Source: Bacteroidales bacterium
Lineage (GTDB): Bacteria > Bacteroidota > Bacteroidia > Bacteroidales > VadinHA17
DNA: 62,884 nucleotides
Reading direction: 5' to 3'
NCBI GenBank assembly: GCA_025454795.1
Contig: JALONT010000017.1
Location: 1-62,884 of the forward strand
Part shown: piece after piece, positions 53,771 to 62,884 of the stretch
Layout: each line of letters begins with the position of its first letter
How positions within the stretch are numbered: the first letter of the stretch is position 1
Notes under the pieces: model-generated
Databases searched by the model: none
Seen by the model: only the letters and a program-made list of their open reading frames with translations
What the model was told of the DNA's origin: nothing
Translations under genes and position numbers: made by a program

Positions 53771-55222
53771 TTAATACCCGAACTTATAATTGAAGATCCT
53801 TCCGTCGGATGTAATTCCTTCGATTGATTTTAAAGATTTTTCATTATTGTTTGTTGCCTGACGGACCTCTTCTGCACTATTCACTTTCTTACCGTTTATG
53901 CTGAGAATAATTGTTCCTCTTTTGAGTCCCATATCTTTAAATAGCCCGTCATTAAGCTCAACTATTTTTACTCCATTTTCGATATTTAATGACTTCTTAT
54001 CAGTCTGACCGATTGATTCAATTCTTGCACCGAAAACACTCCCGATACCCATGCCAGGAGTTACAACACTTGTATTTCCAGCTACATTCTTCATCGTTAC
54101 TGGAACTGTACTCTCTTTCCCGTTCCTTAAATAAGTAATCGATGCTTTATCACCAGGACGGTGTTTGCCAACCTGTTCCTGCAGTTCAGAAGCGCTGTTC
54201 ACTGATACACCATCAATTTTAATAATAATATCATTCTCTTTAAGTTTTGCATCTGCGGCTGAACTACCGTCGATGACTCTGGTAACCAGAGCTCCCTTTA
54301 CTTCACTGAGATTCTGTTTTTCCGCATCTTCTGAGGTTACATCCTGAATATTGACACCAATGATTGCACGCTGAACCTCTCCGAACTGTTTTAAATCATC
54401 GATTACTTTCTTAACTATGCTGACTGGTATTGCAAATGAGTTTCCGGAATAAGCACCACTGGGTGAATAAATTGCTGATGTTATCCCAACCAGCAGACCT
54501 TTTGTATCGACCAGTGCACCGCCGCTGTTTCCGGGATTCAAAGCTGCATCGGTCTGTATAAACGATTCTATACGGTATTCGGTGTTAAGCAGGCCGAGAC
54601 TTCTGCCTTTTGCACTTACAATACCTGCAGTGACCGTAGAAGTCAGATTAAAGGGGTTCCCTACGGCGAGCACCCATTCACCTACCCTGAGTTTTTCTGA
54701 ATCACCATATTTAAGATATGTCAGGTTTTCAGCTTTGATCTTTAACAGTGCAATATCGGTACTCGGATCACGACCAACAAGTTCTGCTTTGAATATCCTG
54801 TTATCATTAAGTTTAACTTCAATATTCTCAGCATCTTCAATAACATGATTATTTGTAATAATATAGCCGTCAGATGAAATAATCACTCCTGATCCGAAAC
54901 CTGCAACTTCACGCGGTTTATTGCTGAAACGATCGCCATAAAACCATTCCATAATCGGATTATCCGGCTGTGCAACCATAGTCTTGGTTTTCACATGAAC
55001 TACTGCATGTACTGTTTGTTCCGCAGCATAAGTAAAATCAACCTGTCCTTCCTGCATCTGGAAGGAAGTGAGAATTGCCCTGGCATTCTGAGTTTCAATA
55101 CCGGCACTGTCCCTGGCTATAACCGGGGCCGGCTTTTCAACAATAGAAGAATATGCAAACAGAGCTATTACTGCACCCAGCGTAGCCATTAATAATCCGC
55201 CTAATAAATATTTTCCTTTCAT
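53771..55222 (-). CDS. degP: HtrA/DegP-type periplasmic serine protease
   Basis: The 483-residue protein has an N-terminal signal anchor (LLGGLLMATLGAVIALFAYS) and the trypsin-like triad: His in GYIITNNHVIEDAENIEVKL, Asp in VGRDPSTDIALLKI and Ser in DAALNPGNSGGALVDTKGLL. Two PDZ domains follow at about 285-370 and 400-480 (VKGALVTRVIDGSSAADAKL; GTIILSINGKKVNSAEEVRQ). It degrades or refolds misfolded envelope proteins. It is transcribed alone, between its terminator and a hairpin-bearing gap shared with dapF. Confidence 0.92.
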   Translation of the reverse strand: MKGKYLLGGLLMATLGAVIALFAYSSIVEKPAPVIARDSAGIETQNARAILTSFQMQEGQVDFTYAAEQTVHAVVHVKTKTMVAQPDNPIMEWFYGDRFSNKPREVAGFGSGVIISSDGYIITNNHVIEDAENIEVKLNDNRIFKAELVGRDPSTDIALLKIKAENLTYLKYGDSEKLRVGEWVLAVGNPFNLTSTVTAGIVSAKGRSLGLLNTEYRIESFIQTDAALNPGNSGGALVDTKGLLVGITSAIYSPSGAYSGNSFAIPVSIVKKVIDDLKQFGEVQRAIIGVNIQDVTSEDAEKQNLSEVKGALVTRVIDGSSAADAKLKENDIIIKIDGVSVNSASELQEQVGKHRPGDKASITYLRNGKESTVPVTMKNVAGNTSVVTPGMGIGSVFGARIESIGQTDKKSLNIENGVKIVELNDGLFKDMGLKRGTIILSINGKKVNSAEEVRQATNNNEKSLKSIEGITSDGRIFNYKFGY

Positions 55223-55336
55223 AACCCTTAAAATTTATTGTATCCTAATTATAAAACTAATTTTAAAAATGATCGATTTAAGCCTTACCAAAAGATTCAT
55301 ATCTTTACAACCGTTTTCTGACGGAATTGTTTTGCA

Positions 55337-55363
55337 AAGATCATGCATTTTTTGTATGATCTT
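55337..55363. promoter_or_regulatory. Inverted repeat between htrA and dapF
   Basis: Arms aagatcatgc and gtatgatctt pair at 9 of 10 positions around a 7-base loop. They lie in the divergent gap of 178 bases and contain gatctttg, a one-mismatch -7 box for htrA. The element could be an envelope-stress operator, which is inference. Confidence 0.4.
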
Positions 55364-55400
55364 CATTAATTTACAATGATTTAACAACACTTTAACACTG

Positions 55401-56177
55401 ATGATTATATCTTTTAACAAATATCAGGGAGCAGGTAATGATTTCATTATCATTGACAACCGGAGCGGGATAATAAATCCCTCCGACTCAAAACTTATTA
55501 ACAAACTATGCGACCGCCGTTTTGGCATAGGTGCTGACGGACTTATTCTTATCTCAGATCATAAGCAGGCTGATTTTGAAATGAAGTACTTCAACTCCGA
55601 CGGAAAGTCCGGTACAATGTGCGGTAATGGAGGAAGATGCACGGCTCATTTTGCCCTAAAATGGAACATTGCCGGTAAAAGCCTGAAATTCATGGCTTCT
55701 GACGGGATTCATGAAGCCAGTGTGGAAAATAATATAGTTCGTCTCCAGATGGGAAATGTAAATAAATACAGCCTAATCGAAAATAACTACTTTATTAATA
55801 CCGGATCTCCGCATTATATTGTGTTTACGGATAATGCTGACAAACTTAATGTCTTTGAGGAGGGTAAGAAACTTAGGTGGTCGTCCCTGTTTGCACCGGA
55901 CGGAACTAATGTTGATTTTGTCCAGGTGCTTGACAATGGCCTGTATGTCAGGACCTTCGAAAGAGGTGTCGAAGATGAAACACTGGCATGCGGTACCGGA
56001 ATAACTGCCGCTGCCATTGCATCAGTGCTGGCAGGACATTTTGACACAAATTCTGTCAATGTCAGGGCAAGGGGAGGGAATCTTAAAGTAGAATTAAAGA
56101 TCAGAGGTAAAAAAGTTACGGACATATGGCTCACAGGTCCTGCTACTTTTGTGTTTGAGGGGGAGATAATGGCGTAA
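55401..56177 (+). CDS. dapF: Diaminopimelate epimerase
   Basis: The 258-residue protein has both catalytic Cys motifs of DapF: SGTMCGNGGRCTAHFALKW near 73 and DETLACGTGITAAAIASVLA near 196, plus the opening FNKYQGAGNDFIIIDNRSG. It converts LL- to meso-diaminopimelate in lysine and peptidoglycan synthesis. Two-base overlaps are absent; a repeat-bearing leader follows before the next gene. Confidence 0.96.
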   Translation: MIISFNKYQGAGNDFIIIDNRSGIINPSDSKLINKLCDRRFGIGADGLILISDHKQADFEMKYFNSDGKSGTMCGNGGRCTAHFALKWNIAGKSLKFMASDGIHEASVENNIVRLQMGNVNKYSLIENNYFINTGSPHYIVFTDNADKLNVFEEGKKLRWSSLFAPDGTNVDFVQVLDNGLYVRTFERGVEDETLACGTGITAAAIASVLAGHFDTNSVNVRARGGNLKVELKIRGKKVTDIWLTGPATFVFEGEIMA

Positions 56178-56211
56178 TGGCGCAGCGATACAGCGGTGTA
56201 GCGGTGTTGCC
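56178..56211. repeat. Degenerate short repeat cagcggtg type
   Basis: The stretch tggcgcagcgatacagcggtgtagcggtgttgcc contains three imperfect 8-9 base units of cagcggtg form. The same type of unit occurs at 57400-57415 on the far side of the next gene. Confidence 0.5.
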
Positions 56212-56272
56212 TTTAATCATCTGTTCAATCGTGATCAAATATGATTTTTTTAATTATAATCTCAATTTTGAA

Positions 56273-57364
56273 ATGAAAAAGATGGCTCTGATTTTTACTC
56301 TTTTCATGGTCCCTGGATTAGTTAATTCATATGCTCAGCCAGGGACTACCGAGCTGATGAATGCTATAAACAGGATAAACTCCAGCTTTGAGGAGCTAAG
56401 TCACCGGTTCGACATACTCGAGAAGAAAACAGATGATGTTCTGTGGTACAACAAGGTCGGCGATATTGCATTTATTGATAAGGTATTTATCACCGGACCT
56501 CCGCTTGCAAAAGAGAAAAATCCGACTGGCCAGGGTGCCGGAAATCCGGTGAAATTCTGGACCTATATTTTTATCCCAAAGGATGCCGATCCGGGTAAAA
56601 AATATCCTCTTCTGGTACTTCCCCACGGAGGAGTTCATGCAAATTTCACAACTTATTATACTCACATCATCAGGGAAATGGTATCTCAAGGTTATATTGT
56701 CACTACTCCTGAATACAGAGGATCAACAGGTTATGGTGCCGGAATGTACAACATAATTGATTATGGCGGTCTGGAGATCCAGGATGTGGACGCAAGCCGT
56801 CAGTACATGGTTGATAACTACTCAATTGTAGATAAGAACAGAGTCGGTATAGTCGGATGGAGTCATGGAGGATATATTGCTCTTTTCGATATTTTCGAAT
56901 ATCCGCAGAACTACAAGGTTGCATTTACAGGAGTACCTGTAAGTGATCTTATTGCCCGAATGGGTTATAAAGACCAGGAATACCGTGACATATTCTCCGG
57001 ACAGGAAGCAATAGGAAAGCCTGCTGATGAAAATGTTGCCGAATACCGGAAAAGGTCTCCGGCATGGCAGACCAGCAAATATCAGAACACTCCTTTGCTG
57101 ATACATACCAACACAATCGATGAGGATGTAAATGTTCTGGAAGTTGAACACCTTATAAAATCGCTTAAGGCGGAAGGCAAGAATAATTTCTCCTATGAGA
57201 TTTTTGAAAATATGCCCGGGGGACATTCATTCGACAGAATGGATTATATGGAAGCAAAGGAGATAAGGATGAAGATATATAACCACCTGAATAAATACCT
57301 TAATCCACCCAAACCATTTAAATCTGTAAAAGACCTTCAGAAAGCAGGTTATGGATTCAATTAA
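56273..57364 (+). CDS. Exported alpha/beta hydrolase (prolyl-oligopeptidase type)
   Basis: The ATG at 56273 gives a normal signal peptide (MKKMALIFTLFMVPGLVNSY, cut after AQ); an open frame to 56177 lies in the repeat. The 363-residue protein has the alpha/beta-hydrolase core: LLVLPHGGVHANFTTYYTHI near 116, the nucleophile elbow GIVGWSHGGYIALFDIF near 195, and the His segment FENMPGGHSFDRMDYME near 315. This S9/dienelactone-like fold cleaves peptides or esters. It is flanked by short repeats on both sides. Confidence 0.8.
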   Translation: MKKMALIFTLFMVPGLVNSYAQPGTTELMNAINRINSSFEELSHRFDILEKKTDDVLWYNKVGDIAFIDKVFITGPPLAKEKNPTGQGAGNPVKFWTYIFIPKDADPGKKYPLLVLPHGGVHANFTTYYTHIIREMVSQGYIVTTPEYRGSTGYGAGMYNIIDYGGLEIQDVDASRQYMVDNYSIVDKNRVGIVGWSHGGYIALFDIFEYPQNYKVAFTGVPVSDLIARMGYKDQEYRDIFSGQEAIGKPADENVAEYRKRSPAWQTSKYQNTPLLIHTNTIDEDVNVLEVEHLIKSLKAEGKNNFSYEIFENMPGGHSFDRMDYMEAKEIRMKIYNHLNKYLNPPKPFKSVKDLQKAGYGFN

Positions 57365-57418
57365 AGCGGTAAAGGCAAAGAGGCAAAGAGGCAAAGCAGT
57401 GCAGCGGTGCAGCAGTAC
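57365..57418. repeat. Tandem aggcaaag repeat plus cagcggtg units
   Basis: Three exact tandem copies of aggcaaag lie at 57373-57396, followed by gcagtgcagcggtgcagcagtac, related to the repeat at 56178-56211. The stretch lies between the hydrolase stop and the rlmN start. Confidence 0.6.
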
Positions 57419-57436
57419 AATGGCTTGACGGTAAAA

Positions 57437-58471
57437 ATGCAGAAAGAAAAATTATATGGAAAGACACTTAATGAACTGATAGCCGTCACAAAACGTGTCA
57501 GCCTTCCGGGATTCGCTGCGAAACAGATCGCTGACTGGCTTTATAAGAAGGATATATTTACGATCGATGAAATGACTAACCTTTCTAAAAGGATAAGGGA
57601 TACTCTTTCCGTTGATTATGAAATTGGTCTCTCTGCTCCCCTAAATATTGCTGAAAGTTCTGATGGCACAAAAAAATATCTCTATAAGGTACTGAACGAT
57701 AAATATATAGAGACAGCCTACATCCCCGACAAAGGGAGAGCTACAATTTGTGTCTCTACGCAGGCTGGTTGTAAGATGGGCTGTGTTTTCTGCATGACAG
57801 GGAAACAGGGCTTCCAGGGAAACCTTTCAGTAAATGAAATTCTTAACCAGTTCAGGAGCCTGCCTGAATTCAGCACACTTACAAACATGGTTTACATGGG
57901 GATGGGCGAACCTCTGGACAATATAACCGAACTCCTTAAAAGTCTTGAGATCCTGACAAATGACTGGGGGTACGGATGGAGCCCAACCAGGATAACAGTA
58001 AGCACGGTAGGTCTGAAGAACAGCATTAAAGAGTTCCTGGAAAAAAGCAGGTGTCACCTGGCTGTCAGCCTTCATTCTCCGTTTGATGAGGAAAGGAGAA
58101 AACTGATGCCTATCCAGAGGACAAACCCGGTAAAGGAAGTACTCGGGGTCATCAGGGATTTCGGCTTTAACAACCAGCGAAGAGTCTCCTTTGAATACAT
58201 ACTTTTCAAAGGATTGAATGATACTCCTGGTCATATAAAAGAGCTCGCCCGCATTCTTAACGGAATTAAATGCAGAATTAACATTATCCGTTTTCACAAT
58301 ATCCCCGGCGCAGAATTCCAAAGTCCTGATATGGCTGAAACCATAAGATTCAAAGAGGCTCTCAATGCCAAAGGGATACTCACTACAATAAGAGCTTCCA
58401 GAGGAGTAGATATCCAGGCAGCATGCGGTCTCCTGTCTACGATCGAACAGAATAAAATGACCAGTAGATGA
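57437..58471 (+). CDS. rlmN: Dual-specificity 23S rRNA/tRNA adenine-C2 methyltransferase
   Basis: The ATG at 57437 (MQKEKLYGKTLNELIAVTKR) gives a 344-residue protein of normal RlmN length; an upstream frame start lies in the repeat. The radical-SAM cluster motif is AGCKMGCVFCMTGKQG near 113. Other RlmN marks are NMVYMGMGEPLDN, SPTRITVSTVG, HLAVSLHSPFDEERRKLMPI and the C-terminal Cys in VDIQAACGLLS. It methylates A2503 and several tRNAs. Its stop overlaps the dacB start by four bases. Confidence 0.95.
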   Translation: MQKEKLYGKTLNELIAVTKRVSLPGFAAKQIADWLYKKDIFTIDEMTNLSKRIRDTLSVDYEIGLSAPLNIAESSDGTKKYLYKVLNDKYIETAYIPDKGRATICVSTQAGCKMGCVFCMTGKQGFQGNLSVNEILNQFRSLPEFSTLTNMVYMGMGEPLDNITELLKSLEILTNDWGYGWSPTRITVSTVGLKNSIKEFLEKSRCHLAVSLHSPFDEERRKLMPIQRTNPVKEVLGVIRDFGFNNQRRVSFEYILFKGLNDTPGHIKELARILNGIKCRINIIRFHNIPGAEFQSPDMAETIRFKEALNAKGILTTIRASRGVDIQAACGLLSTIEQNKMTSR

Positions 58472-59907
58472 GGAAAAGGATCATTACGGTCATACTTTTA
58501 TTATTTCCTCTTCTATCATTTTCCCAGGAAAAAGCTTTCACTGCATTTCTTGCCGATTCATCAATGGCATATGCTTCAGTTTCATTTTATATCACTTATC
58601 CGGACAGCAGTAGTCCGGTTTTTAGCTATAATTCAGGAAAGAGCCTCAATCCGGCTTCTGAAATGAAACTTATTACTTCCTCTGCTTCAATTGAAATGCT
58701 TGGACCAGATTACAGATTCATGACAACCGTAGGTTACACCGGGACACTGAATAAAAGGTCGGGCAGGCTTAACGGGAATATCATAATTAAGGGAGGTGGT
58801 GATCCTGCCCTGGGATCAAAGAATTTTGAAGAACACTATTCAGGATTTGCAGAAAGCTGGATCGAAGAGATAAGAAAACAGGGAATAAAAAAGGTATCCG
58901 GAAGAGTCATAACAGATGATTCTTACTATGATTATCTGCCAGTTCCTGCAAAATGGCTCTGGGAAGATGCAGGTAATTACTACGGAGCAGGTGCTTATGG
59001 GCTATCTGTATTTGACAATACTTACGAAATACATCTTAAGAGATCTCCCGACAGTTTAAGTCAGATAATAACAGGTATATATCCGAAGGAGTACAGCTTC
59101 CGGTTTTCAAACTGGCTGGGTACAGAAGGGACCCGGGACAATGCAAATATTTTTGCAGCTCCTTACAGTACGAATGGCTGGCTGGCGGGAACTGTTCTGA
59201 CAAAACAAGACACTTTTGTACTCAAGGCATCCATTGCTGATCCTCCGTTGATTATGGCGAAAGTCATAGATCAGATGCTGCGGGATTCCGGAATAGATAT
59301 TTCAGGGCAGCCAACTACGACAAGACTTCTGCAATCAACTGACAATGAGCAGGTCATCCCTGTAACCGAAACTATTTCCCCTCCACTGAAAGATATCATA
59401 GAAGTGATGAATCATGAAAGTATAAACCTTTACGCAGAGCACCTTCTGAAGGAGTTGGGAAAGGTCTTTGGAAATTCAGGCTCAACAGAAACCGGAGTTA
59501 AAGTCGTGAAACAGTTTCTATCGGAGGCCGGTATCAATACAGATGGGATTTTCATCGAGGATGGCAGCGGTCTCTCACCTTTAAATGCCGTTAACTCCAT
59601 AGACCTGGTCACTCTTCTCAGTTATATGAAAAAGAAGGGGAAATATTTCAATGAATTTCTAAACTCTCTGCCGGAATCCGGGAAGGAAGGAACATTGAAA
59701 AACTATTTCAGGGATCCATTATTCGATACAAGATTATCAGCAAAAAGCGGTTCCATGACCAGGGTAAGAAACTATGCCGGTTATATCACGTCCCTCTCCG
59801 GGAATGAACTGATTTTCTGTGTTTTAGTCAATAACTACACAGGGCCGGTACAGAATATTATTTCCCATATCGAAGAGATTCTCAGAGAGATAATAAAAAA
59901 TAAATGA
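58468..59907 (+). CDS. dacB: D-alanyl-D-alanine carboxypeptidase/endopeptidase (PBP4 family)
   Basis: The 479-residue protein has a signal peptide (MRKRIITVILLLFPLLSFSQ) and the three penicillin-binding motifs: SEMK at 64-67 (SLNPASEMKLITSSASIEML), SIN in IIEVMNHESINLYAEHLLKE, and KSG in TRLSAKSGSMTRVRNYAGYI. The large insert between SxxK and SxN is typical of PBP4. It trims peptidoglycan in the periplasm. It overlaps both neighbours by four bases, making rlmN-dacB-DUF362 an operon. Confidence 0.93.
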   Translation: MRKRIITVILLLFPLLSFSQEKAFTAFLADSSMAYASVSFYITYPDSSSPVFSYNSGKSLNPASEMKLITSSASIEMLGPDYRFMTTVGYTGTLNKRSGRLNGNIIIKGGGDPALGSKNFEEHYSGFAESWIEEIRKQGIKKVSGRVITDDSYYDYLPVPAKWLWEDAGNYYGAGAYGLSVFDNTYEIHLKRSPDSLSQIITGIYPKEYSFRFSNWLGTEGTRDNANIFAAPYSTNGWLAGTVLTKQDTFVLKASIADPPLIMAKVIDQMLRDSGIDISGQPTTTRLLQSTDNEQVIPVTETISPPLKDIIEVMNHESINLYAEHLLKELGKVFGNSGSTETGVKVVKQFLSEAGINTDGIFIEDGSGLSPLNAVNSIDLVTLLSYMKKKGKYFNEFLNSLPESGKEGTLKNYFRDPLFDTRLSAKSGSMTRVRNYAGYITSLSGNELIFCVLVNNYTGPVQNIISHIEEILREIIKNK

Positions 59908-60497
59908 ATTCAATAGTTACAGTCAGAAAGTGCAGGGAATATGAACTACATGAAATATATAACCTCATATCAGAAATTTATGAAATATGTCAGGGACCTG
60001 AAGTAGGCGGGAAAAAGGTCCTTGTAAAACCAAATATACTTACCGACAGCGACCCTGCAAAAGCCATTATTACTCATCCTGTTGTTGTGGAGGCTATGAT
60101 CAGGTTCCTTCAGTCAAAGGGAGCGGTTGTCCTGGTCGGCGATTCACCGGCAATACATACAAGAGTATTCAAGGGTGAAAAATCAGGGATATACCAGGTG
60201 TGTCAGAAAACCGGAGCAACATGGGTTGATTTCACAAAGAAACATGCTGAAATAAAATCAGGAAAGAGCAGGATAAAATTTCCAAGGAAGTTTGAACGGA
60301 GACCTGTATTCAATCATAGGAACTGTACGGGTTGCCTGGAATGCATAGAAATTTGTCCTGAAAAAGCTATCATAATGCACCACGACAAACCGAATTATGT
60401 TTTACTGACCGACAATAAATGTTCCAGGTGTTTCTGCTGCAGCGAAGTATGCCAGAGTAATGCAATAGATATCCGGAGAAAATCCTTTGGTGTATGA
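59904..60497 (+). CDS. DUF362 protein with 2x[4Fe-4S] ferredoxin domain, internally deleted
   Basis: The 197-residue protein starts as a DUF362 protein (GGKKVLVKPNILTDSDPAKA near 36; VVLVGDSPAIHT) and ends with a two-cluster ferredoxin domain (NCTGCLECIEICPEKAI near 139, KCSRCFCCSEVCQSNAI near 174). DUF362-ferredoxin proteins normally have about 370 residues; here about 180 residues are missing at the join KSRIKFPRKFERRPVFNH. The frame is kept, so a short protein may still be made. The last cluster ends CQ rather than CP. Confidence 0.7.
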   Translation: MNSIVTVRKCREYELHEIYNLISEIYEICQGPEVGGKKVLVKPNILTDSDPAKAIITHPVVVEAMIRFLQSKGAVVLVGDSPAIHTRVFKGEKSGIYQVCQKTGATWVDFTKKHAEIKSGKSRIKFPRKFERRPVFNHRNCTGCLECIEICPEKAIIMHHDKPNYVLLTDNKCSRCFCCSEVCQSNAIDIRRKSFGV

Positions 60498-60501
60498 GAC
60501 A

Positions 60502-60539
60502 AACCACCCCATGACGGTACCGTCCAGTGGGAGGTGGTT
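60502..60539. repeat. Small palindromic element with aaccacc/ggtggtt ends
   Basis: The element has inverted ends aaccacc and ggtggtt and a perfect 12-base palindrome gacggtaccgtc inside. It fills the 44-base gap between the convergent DUF362 and gyrB genes, so it may act as a two-way terminator. The outer ends match those at 52604-52740. Confidence 0.7.
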
Positions 60540-60541
60540 AT

Positions 60542-62515
<1,974 letters not shown>

Positions 62516-62631
62516 TCAAATAATAAATTTTATTAAAATCTGACAATTAAAACAATACCAAAACCATCCTTTAGGATAAGCCTAATTTTGATATATTAAA
62601 ATATTGATTTTATGCATATTAATCAATCCAA

Positions 62632-62639
62632 CAAAGATA
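62632..62639 (-). promoter_or_regulatory. -7 box of gyrB
   Basis: On the minus strand this reads TATCTTTG, a full match to TAnnTTTG, with the gyrB start 120 bases downstream. The same octamer serves rpoD. No TTTG was seen 19 bases upstream, so it could be supercoiling-responsive or assisted. Confidence 0.5.
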
Positions 62640-62748
62640 CAATTCTCAATCGGTTTTTATGTTAAAAATATCATAAAATTATGCACAATTTTTGTTAGAA
62701 TAAATAATAAATTAAGTAAGGTAATGGGTTTATTTGAATTTGTTTTAC

Positions 62749-62884
62749 AATCTCCTCCCTATCTTCATGTACTCACCCCCTTTGTCCCCCTCTCTACTTC
62801 GTACTATCCTTTATACACATCTTTTACAATTTCAAAAATAATCACTGGGCAAGGAGGAGATTCCTCATTCATCCGCCTTGCGGC
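62749..62884. repeat. Dispersed intergenic repeat with inverted ends, cut by the window edge
   Basis: A perfect 10-base inverted repeat, aatctcctcc (62749-62758) and ggaggagatt (62853-62862), encloses a C/T-rich stretch. The end ggagattcctcattcatccg resembles the gagattcctcact...tcggaatgac repeat that is scattered in many Bacteroidota genomes. The rest lies outside the window. Confidence 0.5.

Overview
The window comes from a Bacteroidota chromosome, most likely order Bacteroidales/Marinilabiliales. The support is direct: SusC/SusD pairs, type IX secretion (T9SS) C-terminal sorting domains, many SPII lipoproteins, and promoters of the Bacteroidota type (TAnnTTTG near -7, TTTG/TTG about 19 bases upstream). 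No rRNA, tRNA or CRISPR array was recognised.

Left part (1 to about 23.8 kb) is a glycan-degradation neighbourhood with heavy decay. It holds the N-terminus of a GH92 alpha-mannosidase-like lipoprotein at the left edge plus a GH92 scrap, two GH71/99-like hydrolases, three tandem T9SS beta-helix paralogues, a fourth T9SS beta-helix protein, and a cluster suited to oxidative (3-keto) sugar chemistry (Gfo/Idh/MocA oxidoreductase, DUF1080/3-keto-disaccharide hydrolase, xylose-isomerase-like TIM barrel, mutarotase-like lipoprotein, metallo-beta-lactamase-fold lipoprotein). Between them lie broken genes: a DoxX/TIM-barrel gene with a frame-changing deletion, a gutted DUF5916 gene joined to an IS5-family remnant, a Gfo/Idh/MocA scrap, two abutting IS4-like transposase tails, transposase N-terminal scraps and an ATPase tail.

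Middle part (23.9 to 39.2 kb) holds an 876-residue membrane regulator (exported LamG-like and kelch-like sensor, one membrane span, cytoplasmic winged-helix/BTAD-like output). It is divergent from a five-gene outer-membrane uptake operon with the unusual order SusC-SusC-SusD-DUF1735-like-SusD. The simplest reading is that the regulator senses a glycan and controls the uptake operon, which imports products made by the secreted T9SS enzymes; the Tat-exported oxidoreductase and periplasmic enzymes would then process them. The substrate is not proven; GH92 and GH71/99 make an alpha-mannan-like glycan the first guess.

Right part (39.2 to 62.9 kb) is intact core chromosome: a PLD-family protein, an ArsR-type regulator with feoA-feoB and matching palindromic operators, a LytS/LytTR two-component pair, an exported deaminase-like protein, an FAD oxidoreductase (LhgO-like), an exported SAM-methyltransferase-like protein, uvrB, the primary sigma factor, htrA/degP, dapF, an exported alpha/beta hydrolase, rlmN, dacB, an internally deleted DUF362-ferredoxin gene and gyrB. 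Several intergenic palindromic repeat elements lie between these genes.
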